Source: Flavobacteriales bacterium
Lineage (GTDB): Bacteria; Bacteroidota; Bacteroidia; Flavobacteriales_D; Sanyastnellaceae
Length of the DNA: 64,000 bases
Assembly (NCBI GenBank): GCA_027491215.1
Contig: JAIXWP010000135.1
Span: 24,698 to 88,697, forward strand
Reading direction: 5' to 3'
Below the pieces are notes generated by a model. The model made no database searches. It was not told where the DNA came from and saw only the letters and a program-made list of their open reading frames with translations. Positions 27,101-36,743 of this stretch are shown here, in pieces (position 1 is the first letter of the stretch; every line of letters starts with the position of its first letter). The position numbers and the translations under genes are program-made.

Positions 27101-28072
27101 GACATTACCAATTGATGCTGGAGAAATATCTTTCATCACCCCATCTGCAACATCGTGGAAGCTATGCCAAATAGCCACTGTAGCGTAACCCCAACGGAAG
27201 AAATCTTCATCCCATTGGCGCGCAACTTCAGTAACCGTATCGAGCATTGGAGGCACACCCTGATCTAGGTAAACATTCCAGTTATAACTATCTCTAAAGA
27301 ACACTTCCTTGTCTTCATCTGTCAAGGAGAATGGCACCACATTTCCCCATTCAGGAGAAAGTGCAGGGGCACCATTTGCTATAGGAAAACCAGCTTGATC
27401 GAGAGCGACAGTTAAGGAAAGAGGTTGCCACCTGTTACCGTCATATGCTAATGCATTGCCGGGAATCTCAGGGAAAATATTGCCATTTACAGTTTGGTAG
27501 TATGCATTAGAATAACCGAACTGTTGACGTGAGCCGTCTTGCAAAGCAAAAGCTTGCATGCGAGCAGCAATGTAGTTACCCAATTTAGCAGGGTCTCCAT
27601 CACTATAGTCAACAGAAGTAACATCTGTTGGATAGCCAAGCTCCGCCATCAAATCATTGCAATATCCTATCATGAAAAGATTCCAGTTGTTTTGAGGCGC
27701 ACCGCTATATCTATTGAACAAGAAGCGATACATAGCATAAGAAATTGCTTTCTCTTGCGCGGCCTGCTTGTCTTCAGGGATAATAATTCCGTTATATGGA
27801 CATGGAAAACCATTCCATGTTTGGCCTAAGAAAAAGGTTGAAGCATCATCATCAAAAGCTGCCCATGCATCATACATGATGATAGAAGCATGAAAAAGAT
27901 TACGAGCTTGAACAGTAGGACGAGCAGCGTCCTTGCGAATACAGTTTAATTGTACTTCATTCCACTTCATCGCTACAGAATGTTCCTGTGCGATAGAATT
28001 GATGGATAAAAGTAAAAAACCGATAAAAAACAAACGCCCCAAAAAGCTAGGAAGGGTAGTGTGTTTAACCAT
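24176..28072 (-). CDS. secreted vanadium-dependent haloperoxidase/PAP2-like protein with five Ig-like repeats and T9SS type A sorting domain
   Basis: 1298 aa; KGFYDYTRP (KX6RP), GYYSGHSTYSRTAAE (SGH), SRIYGGLHPPQDDIPG (SRX5HX3D); tandem ~110-aa repeats with VEFTEEMD / VEFSFDQVMNMD / FGEPVD / VFDDEMDMT / FTFDEPMDIT; LFPNPV...GVSAGNYFVQLTSNGVSVTLKLTLLN. Confidence 0.9.
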   Translation of the reverse strand: MVKHTTLPSFLGRLFFIGFLLLSINSIAQEHSVAMKWNEVQLNCIRKDAARPTVQARNLFHASIIMYDAWAAFDDDASTFFLGQTWNGFPCPYNGIIIPEDKQAAQEKAISYAMYRFLFNRYSGAPQNNWNLFMIGYCNDLMAELGYPTDVTSVDYSDGDPAKLGNYIAARMQAFALQDGSRQQFGYSNAYYQTVNGNIFPEIPGNALAYDGNRWQPLSLTVALDQAGFPIANGAPALSPEWGNVVPFSLTDEDKEVFFRDSYNWNVYLDQGVPPMLDTVTEVARQWDEDFFRWGYATVAIWHSFHDVADGVMKDISPASIGNVDESTFPSTFEEFKNFYNVFEGGDPGEGYDVNPVTGLPYEEQLVPRGDYSRVLSEYWADGPQSETPPGHWFTIINNISNHPLFEKRWEGQGEILNDLEFDVRSYLALGGGIHDAAVACWSTKGFYDYTRPVMAIRYMIDHGQCSDMNLPSYDPAGIPLIPGFIELVQEGDPLAGANNEHVNKVKLYTFRGPVEATGLDGVGWILGENWWTFQVRTFVTPPFPGYYSGHSTYSRTAAEILTRLTGSEYFPGGYGEFYAVQNEYLRASEGPSVDTRLQWARYADAADQCSLSRIYGGLHPPQDDIPGRRVGMIIGPRAFEKANGIQNAGIPHVVSISPSHALITDTNIGEQLEITVEFTEEMDPAFTPEISFTVGDPTNSLSLVSGSWTDASHYVFVYNIVDVNEEVATTVCKIENAKDLESNTIVPALANMFQIDTDNPILANVIPSNEFINDAVALDGLYTVEFSFDQVMNMDVNPTISFPTEDASSTLIYNANLSYWSDNQTFFAVFDAIDANVAMMADVLVSGAQDMSGNAQDELNVTDAIIIDTENPILTEAASTTIFLNVASIGTQFTIDAIFGEPVDPTAIPAIAFSDNSIFTNTLGTLITEGWTDVNRYSWTYSVNASNEEIPMIDVTISGTIDLFGNIQETQTIEDVFGVDTHPAIVTAVNPSLTTVTDASLNDGIINLEIVFDDEMDMTSAPTFEFSNVDAASSTFELSNSSAWFNEYTYNAVFNILDGGVEYSNVNFTVTAATDLGGNPLATVSESNTNLLIDTRNPINTAVVPSLSVIVNETTSLELTFTFDEPMDITSDPVVTFPFDDISSAVVQTLSSSWTNDLTFNAVFTVQDLDLAASGVDVQIAGAKDALGNNQEVTAIADVFDIDQITSVEEWNQSVSLDLFPNPVKAGNDVTVRMNNVPSDLVVSLMDASGKLVQQLPISAAGGNQITVGTKGVSAGNYFVQLTSNGVSVTLKLTLLN

Positions 28073-28227
28073 TAGATCAAAAGTTTAGTATTTGTAAATG
28101 CTAGTTGTTCTTCGGTATAAAAATAAAAAGAAACTTCTTACGTTTTACGCCGATCCTGCAAATGTAACAAAATTATAAACTTTTAAAATAAGCTAAAGAA
28201 TACAACCGTGATAATCAGCGATTAAAC

Positions 28228-30336
28228 TTACCTTAGAATTGTAACAACACCGTTGTAATTTTCCACCTCTAGCTCTCTTCCTTTTACCTCCAAGGACCAG
28301 ACATATGCATCCATTTGGTTATAGTAACCATTCGAATTGGCATCACCCAACCATGCTTTGTTGTAATCTGTTGACTCAAATATTAACTCACCCCAACGAT
28401 TAAATATTCGAAGGAGATAGTACTCTGGTTCGTAGCTGAATTTTGGAATAAAGAAATCATTCAAACCATCATCATTTGGGGTAAATGAGTTGGGAATGAA
28501 AACATAGAAATTATCTCTGATGATAAAAGTTTGTTCAGCGGTATTGATACAACCTCCCGTATCGATTGCTGTTAGTTTTACCACATAATCTCCTGCAATT
28601 TGTGGAAGCGTGTATTCGAAAATACTGTCATTCCCTAAGTTGTCACCCAATCCAGTAATGGCCCATGAAAGCGAATCCGCATTCGTTGATGTACTTGTTG
28701 CGAAAAGTACAGGCTCATCGGTGGTTACCTCTGCTGGATCCATTGAAAACGATGAATTAACAGGCGATGGCTGAACGATTTCGAAATTGTAAATCGCAGA
28801 ACAAACAGGAGAAAAAAGAACCAATGCCTCATATTCTCCAGCGCACAATGATTCTACGCTGACGTTTGTTCCAGTGCTTGTACTTCCGCCATCAATAACT
28901 ACAGTCATGCTGGTATTATTAGAATCAGAAAAGATCGCTTTCCCATCACAGCTTTCGTAGCAACTATTCGAAATGGTTTCAATAGAAATTTGTGGTGGAT
29001 TGTTAAAAGTGATAACTACTTCATCCTGATTACTGCAAAGATTGGTTGATACTTCAGCTACCACAGTGTACACACCCGGACCGTTCGCCGTAATTTGAAT
29101 GGTTGAATTGATCGATGACGAATACGTTAACCCAGGAGTCGGTAGCCAATTGATATTTCCATTCGGTGCGATAACATCAAAGGTGCCTTGCAAATCACAC
29201 AGTTCTTGATCGCCGCCTAGAGAAATAGATAGCGGAGTATTTCCAACAATGATTGATTCACTGTCATCGCAAGATTGACCTGCCGTCGACACTACATAAG
29301 TTCCTGGAGTTAGATTACTCAATGTTAAGAAGGCACAATTTTCAAGGACATCAGTAACCGCCCCGTAATTAAAGTCAGGACAACCCTCTGCATTTATTAC
29401 TTCTACTTCGATCACGCCACCTTGGCCCTCACATGCATCGGTAACAGTGTACTCGATTTGGGGCAACAAGGGCAGTTCAAAATCATAGGTGCTTGAAAGT
29501 GCATTCCCGCAAATATCTGTCGGTGTTGAATTAAATGATAAGGTGACAGTTCCAGGAAAATTATCCAAAGTATTTGCATTGACGGTAAATGAGTTGGTAA
29601 ACTCACCACTACCAGGATTGATAGACTGAATGGTGATAGTAGTCCCTCCTTGAGATAATGAAAGATTTGCTAGGTTAAAAACACTTGATTCGATGTTTTC
29701 GCTTAAGGTAAAAGTAACAGCCTCTTGAGTGCATGAAGGTTCTGCCAAAATGATTTGTGGTGCGGTGTCGTCAAAAATTTCCGCAGTACTGCCACCGAAG
29801 TCAAGACTATAGCCATTCAATGTAGAGCTATAATTCATCACAGAAAGTGCATACACCTCACCTTGACTCACAGGTAGATCAGCATTGAAAGGAGGACCGA
29901 ATGTATTACCGGGACCATTGCTACTCCCTACTCCGCCGTTAGCAGACGATATTCCTGTGGTACCTTGATTACCAAAAGTTTCTCCGTAAGAATTGCAACT
30001 CACCTCTGGTGACGTTCCATTATTGATCCCTGCACACCCGCCGTTTGTTATTTCATACAAAGACCAATCGTAATCATCAAGAAGGCTGTTGGGTCCTAAT
30101 GTGAAATTGAGAACACCATCTTCCTGCACCGTGAAAATATACCAAGCACTATTGAACTCTCCGGCTGTTTGACAAGACCCAGGTGCTAATTCAAAAACAT
30201 TACCTGTTCCAGCTGGCGAGTTATTCTGTGTATATGTCTCTTGACATACCGATTGAGCTGTATTACAATCGCTTGATTGCGACCAAGCTCCTAGAGCTAG
30301 GATACAGCAAAGCATTGTAAAAACGGACTTCATCAT
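28228..30336 (-). CDS. T9SS type B (gliding-motility-associated C-terminal domain) secreted protein
   Basis: 702 aa, signal peptide, C-terminus FIPNSFTPNDDGLNDFFIPKF...LRIFNRWGELIFES...YVWSLEVKG. Confidence 0.92.
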   Translation of the reverse strand: MMKSVFTMLCCILALGAWSQSSDCNTAQSVCQETYTQNNSPAGTGNVFELAPGSCQTAGEFNSAWYIFTVQEDGVLNFTLGPNSLLDDYDWSLYEITNGGCAGINNGTSPEVSCNSYGETFGNQGTTGISSANGGVGSSNGPGNTFGPPFNADLPVSQGEVYALSVMNYSSTLNGYSLDFGGSTAEIFDDTAPQIILAEPSCTQEAVTFTLSENIESSVFNLANLSLSQGGTTITIQSINPGSGEFTNSFTVNANTLDNFPGTVTLSFNSTPTDICGNALSSTYDFELPLLPQIEYTVTDACEGQGGVIEVEVINAEGCPDFNYGAVTDVLENCAFLTLSNLTPGTYVVSTAGQSCDDSESIIVGNTPLSISLGGDQELCDLQGTFDVIAPNGNINWLPTPGLTYSSSINSTIQITANGPGVYTVVAEVSTNLCSNQDEVVITFNNPPQISIETISNSCYESCDGKAIFSDSNNTSMTVVIDGGSTSTGTNVSVESLCAGEYEALVLFSPVCSAIYNFEIVQPSPVNSSFSMDPAEVTTDEPVLFATSTSTNADSLSWAITGLGDNLGNDSIFEYTLPQIAGDYVVKLTAIDTGGCINTAEQTFIIRDNFYVFIPNSFTPNDDGLNDFFIPKFSYEPEYYLLRIFNRWGELIFESTDYNKAWLGDANSNGYYNQMDAYVWSLEVKGRELEVENYNGVVTILR

Positions 30337-30436
30337 ATTTAGAAAGACTTTTTTAAGTAGACCAAGTTAAGGCAGTTAAAGTTGTTTATAGCTACAAATA
30401 TTCAGGAATATTCTACTTGTTAAACAAGAATAGGGT

Positions 30437-31018
30437 ATGAAAAAAGAGAGAGTTTCATTTGTCAAAAATTCAAATCTCATGAACCAATTACCCCCATTTT
30501 TCTTCTTCGAAGATGATGACGATGAAGATGACGACGACGGACAAGACTTCTCGAAATTAGATAGTCCGATGGCTCATCTATCCGACGAGCAAATTGCAGA
30601 TCGACAGGCACGCGATATTGCGATTGAAACACACCCGCTCTTTCGAGCTTTGGTAGAAATGAAAGATATTTATTCATTGATAACCGAAACGATCGAAGTG
30701 TTTATTAGCCCTTCATTCACTTCTCCTGCAAATTTGGATGAGCTCATAGTGGATTTAGAAAACCTCTTGCGATTTGAACATATCGAGCTCGTCGGTTCAG
30801 ATTTTGTCGAAGATCTGTTGCAGCTTCGTCTTTCAATAGCACACTATAAAAGGCCCATTCAATTTTTAAAATATACACCTTTCGTAGATGGACGACACAT
30901 CACCATACTTGAAGAATCATTTGAAGAGGTTCAGCAAGAATTCCGAACATGGGTACAAGGCCTAAAAGCTAGCTATACCTGGCCTACCGAAGATGAGTGG
31001 GGACTCTGTCATTATTGA
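30437..31018 (+). CDS. hypothetical protein with acidic run (start may be 30479)
   Basis: 193 aa; FFFFEDDDDEDDDDGQD then globular helical region. Confidence 0.7.
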   Translation: MKKERVSFVKNSNLMNQLPPFFFFEDDDDEDDDDGQDFSKLDSPMAHLSDEQIADRQARDIAIETHPLFRALVEMKDIYSLITETIEVFISPSFTSPANLDELIVDLENLLRFEHIELVGSDFVEDLLQLRLSIAHYKRPIQFLKYTPFVDGRHITILEESFEEVQQEFRTWVQGLKASYTWPTEDEWGLCHY

Positions 31019-31096
31019 GAAGATAAGTTTTATAGTTTGTTTGCAGCTGTTGTCAACTGAATGATGTAATCTTGCGCCGAAACAAACCTTATAATT

Positions 31097-31945
31097 ATGA
31101 AATTACATTCAATGAAAGCGACCCTCGTGTTGATGCTCGCATTATTCAGCGTGGTAAGCTTTGGTCAAGCCCTAAAGGTTCCTGCACCAAGCCCACAACA
31201 AACAATTAAGCAAGCTTTTGCTTTATCAGAAATCAGCATCACTTATTGCAGACCTAGTGCTAAAGGTCGTACTGTTTTCGGTGACGTAGTGCAATATGGC
31301 CAGATCTGGAGAACAGGTGCAAACGGAGCTTCTACTATAACTTTTGGTGAAGATGTAACCGTTGAAGGAAAAGCTATCAAAGCAGGTACTTACGCTATCT
31401 ATTCTATTCCCAACAAAGAATCTTGGGATATCATGCTATACAGCGACCTTGAATTAGGTGGTAATGTAGGTGAGTATAACAAAGAGAAAGAAGTAGCTCG
31501 TTTCGCAGTGAAAGCGCGTCCTCTTGCAGAAAGCGTAGAAACATTTACTATCAATGTAGCTGATCAATCTTCAAACACAGCTAGTATCGAGATGTCTTGG
31601 GAAAAGACACGTGTGTCTTTCCGAGTGGAAGCCGATATCGATTCTAAAATCATGAAGAACATCGAATCTGCAGTGATCAAGGATAATAAGCCATACTATC
31701 AAGCGGCTAGCTATTATTATGAGAACAACAAAGATTTGAATCTTGCATTAGAGTGGATCAACAAAGCTGTTGCTAATAATCCAAACGCTTATTGGGTTCA
31801 TATGTTGAAAGCTAAAATCCAATTCAAAGCAAAGGACACCAAAGGCGCAAAGGAAACGGCGTTGAAAGTGGTTGAGTTGGCGAAGGCCGATGGTGATGAT
31901 GCATACGTTCGTATGGCAGAGAAGCTCATCGCTGAGATTAAATAA
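31097..31945 (+). CDS. DUF2911 domain secreted protein with C-terminal TPR-like region
   Basis: PSPQQTIKQAFALSEISITYCRPSAKGRTVFGDVVQYGQIWRTGANGASTITF. Confidence 0.92.
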   Translation: MKLHSMKATLVLMLALFSVVSFGQALKVPAPSPQQTIKQAFALSEISITYCRPSAKGRTVFGDVVQYGQIWRTGANGASTITFGEDVTVEGKAIKAGTYAIYSIPNKESWDIMLYSDLELGGNVGEYNKEKEVARFAVKARPLAESVETFTINVADQSSNTASIEMSWEKTRVSFRVEADIDSKIMKNIESAVIKDNKPYYQAASYYYENNKDLNLALEWINKAVANNPNAYWVHMLKAKIQFKAKDTKGAKETALKVVELAKADGDDAYVRMAEKLIAEIK

Positions 31946-31968
31946 GGCACTTTTTTTACAGTTAATAG

Positions 31969-32009
31969 AATCCTGAATTGATTACTAGTTAATCGATTCA
32001 GGATTTTTC
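31969..32009. terminator. bidirectional intrinsic terminator
   Basis: AATCCTGAAT...ATTCAGGATT hairpin between convergent genes, overlapping the symporter stop region, followed by TTTTTC. Confidence 0.7.
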
Positions 32010-33685
32010 TTTTGGAACAAGTTGAACAGTAGACCTAAGGCTACTACAGAAAGACAGCCCCAAACATTTAACCACAAGAAAGCCATGACGTCATAATTCC
32101 ATAAGACAATGACCATTGCCTCTGTGATACACGCTGCCAAGAAGACTTGATTCCCATTCACTCGTTTCACATAAAAAGCTACTAAAAACACCCCGAGTAT
32201 CGTTCCGTAGAAGAGTGATCCAAGAATATTAACCGCCTCAATCAAGTTGCCCAGCTTACTAGCGAAAATGGCCACGGCAATACAGAATAGTCCCCAAGCA
32301 ACTGTACTCCATCTCGATACCGCTACATCCCTACTCGACTCTTTGTCCTTGTGATAAAGCCTTTTGTAGAAATCGACCACTGTTGTTGACGCAAGAGAAT
32401 TCAATCCACTAGCTGCACTGCCCATAGAAGCAAGGAAAATAATAGCAATCAATAATCCGATAATTCCTACTGGTAATTGGTTGGTAACAAAAGTGAGAAA
32501 AACATAATTCGAATCATTCTTATCAGCACGATCATTGTTCTTAACGATGAGATCCACGGCCTTTTCTCGAGCTATAGTCGCCTTTTCATCCACCGAATGA
32601 ACGTTCTGTTTTGCTAGTTCAACAGCAGCTTCATCCTCTGATTGTACCGCTAATACAAGCTTCTCCACCTCCACTCTCTTTTGCTCGTGCAGGTAGTTGA
32701 ACTCCTTCTCGGCGCTGCTAAATGCGTCAGCATAAGACGACTGTCGTACTTTTTCGACCTCCGTTGGATTAAAGAACACAGGCGGCGTATGAAATTGGTA
32801 ATAACTAAATACGAGTGTTCCAATCAACAGAATAATGAACTGCATAGGAATTTTCACCAAGCCATTCATGAGCAATCCCCATCTGCTTTCTTTGATAGAG
32901 TTGCCCGTAAGATATCGTCCCACTTGAGATTGATCGGTGCCGAAGTAACTCAATTGCAAAAAGAAACCTCCTATTAATCCAGACCAAAGATTGTATTTAT
33001 TGTTCCAATCGAAAGTGGTGTCAATCGCGTTGAGCTTGTCCATTTTACCAGCGATATGCAGTGCATCCATGAAGCCAACATTTTCTGGCAGTAAGTGAAC
33101 TACCATGTAAGCAGCCAGGAATAGCCCTGCGAAGATGATGAGCATTTGAAAGAGCTGCGTATAACTTACTGCTTTCGTTCCACCATAAACAGTATAGACG
33201 ATTACAATCAAACCATTGAATACAATGGTATAAATCACATCGACGTGAAGGATGGTAGAAAGAATAATAGCAGGTGCATAGATGGTGATTCCCGTAGACA
33301 AGCCTCTTTGCAATAAAAACAAAAATGCCGTCAGCGTTCGTGTTTTATTATCGAATCGTTGCTCGAGAAATTCATAAGCAGTGTACACATTCAATCGTTT
33401 GAACGCTGGCACGAAGGTGATACACAGCACCACCATTGCGAGCGGCAATCCAAAATAAAACTGAATGAAACGCATTCCGTCGCTGTATGCCTGTCCGGGA
33501 GCGGAAAGAAACGTGATGGCACTGGCCTGTGTTGCCATCACAGAAAGACCGACGTGATACCACGGCAGTTGCTGATCTGCGAGGAGATAGCTTTTCATCG
33601 TTTGCGAACCACGACTCTTCCAGATGCCATAAAGCACGATGAAAGCGAGTGTCCCCGCTAATATGATCCAATCAATCGTGCTCAT
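31985..33685 (-). CDS. sodium:solute symporter (SSS family)
   Basis: 566 aa; SYLLADQQLPWYHVGLSVMATQASAITFLSAPGQAYSDGMRFIQFYFGLPLAM, GSAASGLNSLASTTVVDFYKR. Confidence 0.94.
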   Translation of the reverse strand: MSTIDWIILAGTLAFIVLYGIWKSRGSQTMKSYLLADQQLPWYHVGLSVMATQASAITFLSAPGQAYSDGMRFIQFYFGLPLAMVVLCITFVPAFKRLNVYTAYEFLEQRFDNKTRTLTAFLFLLQRGLSTGITIYAPAIILSTILHVDVIYTIVFNGLIVIVYTVYGGTKAVSYTQLFQMLIIFAGLFLAAYMVVHLLPENVGFMDALHIAGKMDKLNAIDTTFDWNNKYNLWSGLIGGFFLQLSYFGTDQSQVGRYLTGNSIKESRWGLLMNGLVKIPMQFIILLIGTLVFSYYQFHTPPVFFNPTEVEKVRQSSYADAFSSAEKEFNYLHEQKRVEVEKLVLAVQSEDEAAVELAKQNVHSVDEKATIAREKAVDLIVKNNDRADKNDSNYVFLTFVTNQLPVGIIGLLIAIIFLASMGSAASGLNSLASTTVVDFYKRLYHKDKESSRDVAVSRWSTVAWGLFCIAVAIFASKLGNLIEAVNILGSLFYGTILGVFLVAFYVKRVNGNQVFLAACITEAMVIVLWNYDVMAFLWLNVWGCLSVVALGLLFNLFQKKNPESIN

Positions 33686-33783
33686 TCGAAGTGCTTAGTA
33701 AATACATAAAGACCGATGATGATTAGCACCAACACTGCGATCACAGAGATGTACCATGCGGGCCAAATGTATTTTTGCTTCAT
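33682..33783 (-). CDS. 33-aa single-TM membrane peptide overlapping symporter start (absent from ORF track)
   Basis: MKQKYIWPAWYISVIAVLVLIIIGLYVFTKHFE*; ATGA-type 4-nt overlap with symporter ATG; sits immediately after PIG-L stop. Confidence 0.65.
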   Translation of the reverse strand: MKQKYIWPAWYISVIAVLVLIIIGLYVFTKHFE

Positions 33784-33786
33784 CAA

Positions 33787-36261
33787 TTAGGGATGTGATG
33801 GAAGTGAGATGAGGTTCGCAAATATGCGGTACGCGCCTGGAACTCCCGCAGGTAGCTGTCGGAAGAACGCGAGTCCTGTATAAACGAAATTACCTTTTCC
33901 GTAGGCAGCTACAATAGTGCTTGTATCCAAAGCTCCTTCACCCGGGTCGGCCATTGAAAATATTTTTTGATAACGTTCGTCGGGAGCCTGGGTGAAATAA
34001 ATACCGCGCTCTTGAATCCAATTTGCGAAATCAGCATCAGTGATTTTATTTGGTTGGTTCAATGCGGCATGCTCTGGTAAGAGGAAATTGACCTTTGCTT
34101 TCTCATCCGTCACACGATCGCGCGAGATAGTGAATTCATAAGGACCAATCTTCGATTTCAATGGACCGATGCGATTATTAGTGTTGTACTGCACCAATAA
34201 ATTACCACCATTTTTTACATACTCCATCAAGCGATCATAATACACGATCATACGATCATTCGTATTGTAAGCGCGCACACCTGTAATGATTGCTTCATAC
34301 TTTGAAAGGTCTCCCGTTAGAATTTCTTCATCGCTCAACATCGTCACACTACATCCGATTTGCTCTAACGATGCCGCAACTCCATCGCCTGCTCCATCAA
34401 TGTAGCCAATGTTTTTTCTGATCATTTTTATATCAGAAAACACCAATTGAAATTTCGCTGGCGAGAGAATAAATTGATTCGGGATGTGATCATAGTCGAT
34501 GCGTTGCATCGATTGATTGTACTCTTTTCCGTTAATTTTTGCTGCAATCTGCAACTCTCCTGTCAAGGCCTTTGCGCTTGGTGTGATTCGCAGTCGAATC
34601 ACTTGTTCTGTATTCTTAGCTGAAAGATCAAAAGCGCAATTGTCACATTCTACTTTCCAATCTGCTCCTGCATTGATCACTATCTGTCCTTTTGCATTCG
34701 TTTGATTTGAATGGACAATGACCTCCACTACTCTCTCCTTGCGTTCATTGAAAACCAACGCTTTTTGCTTTTGAGTGAACGTAACAGGAGCAAGCACTTC
34801 CAGTGGCCGGAAGATTTCTCCCTTTACAGGATCAGTAAACTTATATTGGATGGGCAATTTTATCTCTAATGGTAAGCCCTCTATTTCTGCTTTCAGTATG
34901 ACTGCACAAGCGGCGTCATTCAGGGGTTTCCCTATTGTAGTCCATGGTGAAATTTCAAACTCACCCAAGCTGTGTTTCTCATTCAACCAATATGGATTCG
35001 AAAAAGCAGCATTGGTAGTGAGTTTAAATAAATGTTTTGGCGAATAGAGTTTATTGATATCCAATTTTGCATTCACCGTAGAGTCGCCGTTCTCATAGAC
35101 AATCGACTTCAAAGAAGCGTTGACATTATTTCTAAAAATGTAATTTGTTGTAATCTGGAACTGTTCACCTGGCACCACCGAATGATCGTTCGATACCGCC
35201 TCACCATAGAAGCCAGAACTAGCCAATATCAACTGTTTCGTCTCTTCGAGTTTGATTTTTTTCCAATAGGAAATCGACGCTCCATCTTCTTTCAACGCTT
35301 CGATTTTTTTATAGATAGAAACTAGCATCGCTACTGTTTTCTCCGGAGCGTCTGCTCTATAATTAAACACACACTCATTGAGTTCTGCTTGTATTCCCTG
35401 CGACATTGCTATGCGAGTCCAGTTGACATCCACACCATCCATAATATCAGTAGTGGCTACGTCCCCTTTCATGTGCTTGAAGTACTCAAGATTGAAACCG
35501 CGCTGACGCGCGCTACCAAAGCCTTGGCTCTTATGCATGGATCTACTCTCTGATGCAATCTCTCCATAACTGCGCCCCATGAGCACATTGTAGTTCCCAA
35601 CATCCACCTTCAATTGATCTTCAGATGTCGTGTTATTTCCTCCGAAATTGAATGTATTCCAAAGCAATCGTTTCGCTTGCCAAACTTGCGTGTACTGCAA
35701 TTGATGTGAGAATCGTTTGGGATCTGCCGCCGCTTCAAAAGCATCTTCCGCCAATATTGCGGAAGCGGTGTGATGTCCATGACCACCCTCACCCGTAGTA
35801 GGGAAGCGACAAATAATCACATCTGGTTTAAATGTGCGAATCACCCAAACCATATCAGCAAGAATGCTATCGCGATTCCAAAAACCGAACGTTTCTTCGG
35901 GATTTTTGGAATACCCAAAATCATACGCACGTGAGAAAAATTGTTCTGCCTTATCAATTCCACGAGCCGCCATCAACTCGTTGGTACGAATCAAACCCAG
36001 TGGCTCTCCTTGCTCGGTACCAATCAAATTTTGACCACCATCACCACGCGTAAGGCTTAGATAGCCTGTGCGCAACTTGCGTTCATTAGCGAGGTAAGCC
36101 AACAAGCGCGTGTTCTCATCATCGGGATGTGCCGCAATGTATAAAACCGATCCAGTAGTCTGAAGTTTTTTGAGATTCAAAAGAATCTCAGCGGAGTTCT
36201 GTGCGAAGAGAGGGCTAGTAAACAGGAGAACGAGGAATAACGCAAAGTTCTTTCTCAACAT
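33787..36261 (-). CDS. PIG-L (LmbE-like) family deacetylase, large form
   Basis: 824 aa; VLYIAAHPDDENTRLLAYLANERKLRTGYLSLTRGDGGQNLIG, signal peptide. Confidence 0.93.
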   Translation of the reverse strand: MLRKNFALFLVLLFTSPLFAQNSAEILLNLKKLQTTGSVLYIAAHPDDENTRLLAYLANERKLRTGYLSLTRGDGGQNLIGTEQGEPLGLIRTNELMAARGIDKAEQFFSRAYDFGYSKNPEETFGFWNRDSILADMVWVIRTFKPDVIICRFPTTGEGGHGHHTASAILAEDAFEAAADPKRFSHQLQYTQVWQAKRLLWNTFNFGGNNTTSEDQLKVDVGNYNVLMGRSYGEIASESRSMHKSQGFGSARQRGFNLEYFKHMKGDVATTDIMDGVDVNWTRIAMSQGIQAELNECVFNYRADAPEKTVAMLVSIYKKIEALKEDGASISYWKKIKLEETKQLILASSGFYGEAVSNDHSVVPGEQFQITTNYIFRNNVNASLKSIVYENGDSTVNAKLDINKLYSPKHLFKLTTNAAFSNPYWLNEKHSLGEFEISPWTTIGKPLNDAACAVILKAEIEGLPLEIKLPIQYKFTDPVKGEIFRPLEVLAPVTFTQKQKALVFNERKERVVEVIVHSNQTNAKGQIVINAGADWKVECDNCAFDLSAKNTEQVIRLRITPSAKALTGELQIAAKINGKEYNQSMQRIDYDHIPNQFILSPAKFQLVFSDIKMIRKNIGYIDGAGDGVAASLEQIGCSVTMLSDEEILTGDLSKYEAIITGVRAYNTNDRMIVYYDRLMEYVKNGGNLLVQYNTNNRIGPLKSKIGPYEFTISRDRVTDEKAKVNFLLPEHAALNQPNKITDADFANWIQERGIYFTQAPDERYQKIFSMADPGEGALDTSTIVAAYGKGNFVYTGLAFFRQLPAGVPGAYRIFANLISLPSHP

Positions 36262-36350
36262 AACGGTTAAAGTAGTATTTCAACAAATATAATTGAATGC
36301 GTAAAGGTGTTGGGACAATTACTATTTATTAGCAATTGTATAAAATAAAA

Positions 36351-36388
36351 ATCCCTTCTACCGAGCTGAGTACCTAGATAGAAGGGAT
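36351..36388 (-). terminator. intrinsic terminator downstream of ferredoxin
   Basis: ATCCCTTCTA...TAGAAGGGAT hairpin followed on minus strand by TTTTTATTTTA. Confidence 0.75.
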
Positions 36389-36410
36389 ATTGTATTTTTT
36401 ACAAAAAGCT

Positions 36411-36731
36411 TTAGACTTGAGCGAGCTGTACTTTCAGACCTTCCAATTCAGGAGCGATGTGAATTTGACAACCCAATCTTGAATTTGATTTCACGAAGAA
36501 TGCTTGATCCAGCATTGATTCTTCATCATCATTTCTTTCAAGAATATCATGGTCAGAAAGAATGTACATGTGACAAGTAGCGCACATGGCCATTCCGCCA
36601 CAAGTGCCTTCTACAGGGAGCTCATAGCTTTTGCAAAGCTCCATCATGTTCATGTTCATATCGGTTGGGGCCTCTAACTGATGCTCCACACCTTCTCGAT
36701 CGACCACTGTAATATTTACGATATTGTCCAT
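36411..36731 (-). CDS. 2Fe-2S ferredoxin
   Basis: VEGTCGGMAMCATCHMYIL ... RLGCQI. Confidence 0.94.
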   Translation of the reverse strand: MDNIVNITVVDREGVEHQLEAPTDMNMNMMELCKSYELPVEGTCGGMAMCATCHMYILSDHDILERNDDEESMLDQAFFVKSNSRLGCQIHIAPELEGLKVQLAQV

Positions 36732-36743
36732 TCGTGTGATGAA

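Noticed and set aside
30479-30545. GAT/GAC-rich stretch as a microsatellite
   Set aside because: It encodes an acidic EDDDDEDDDDGQD run with mixed codons in a plausible ORF; no evidence of slippage.
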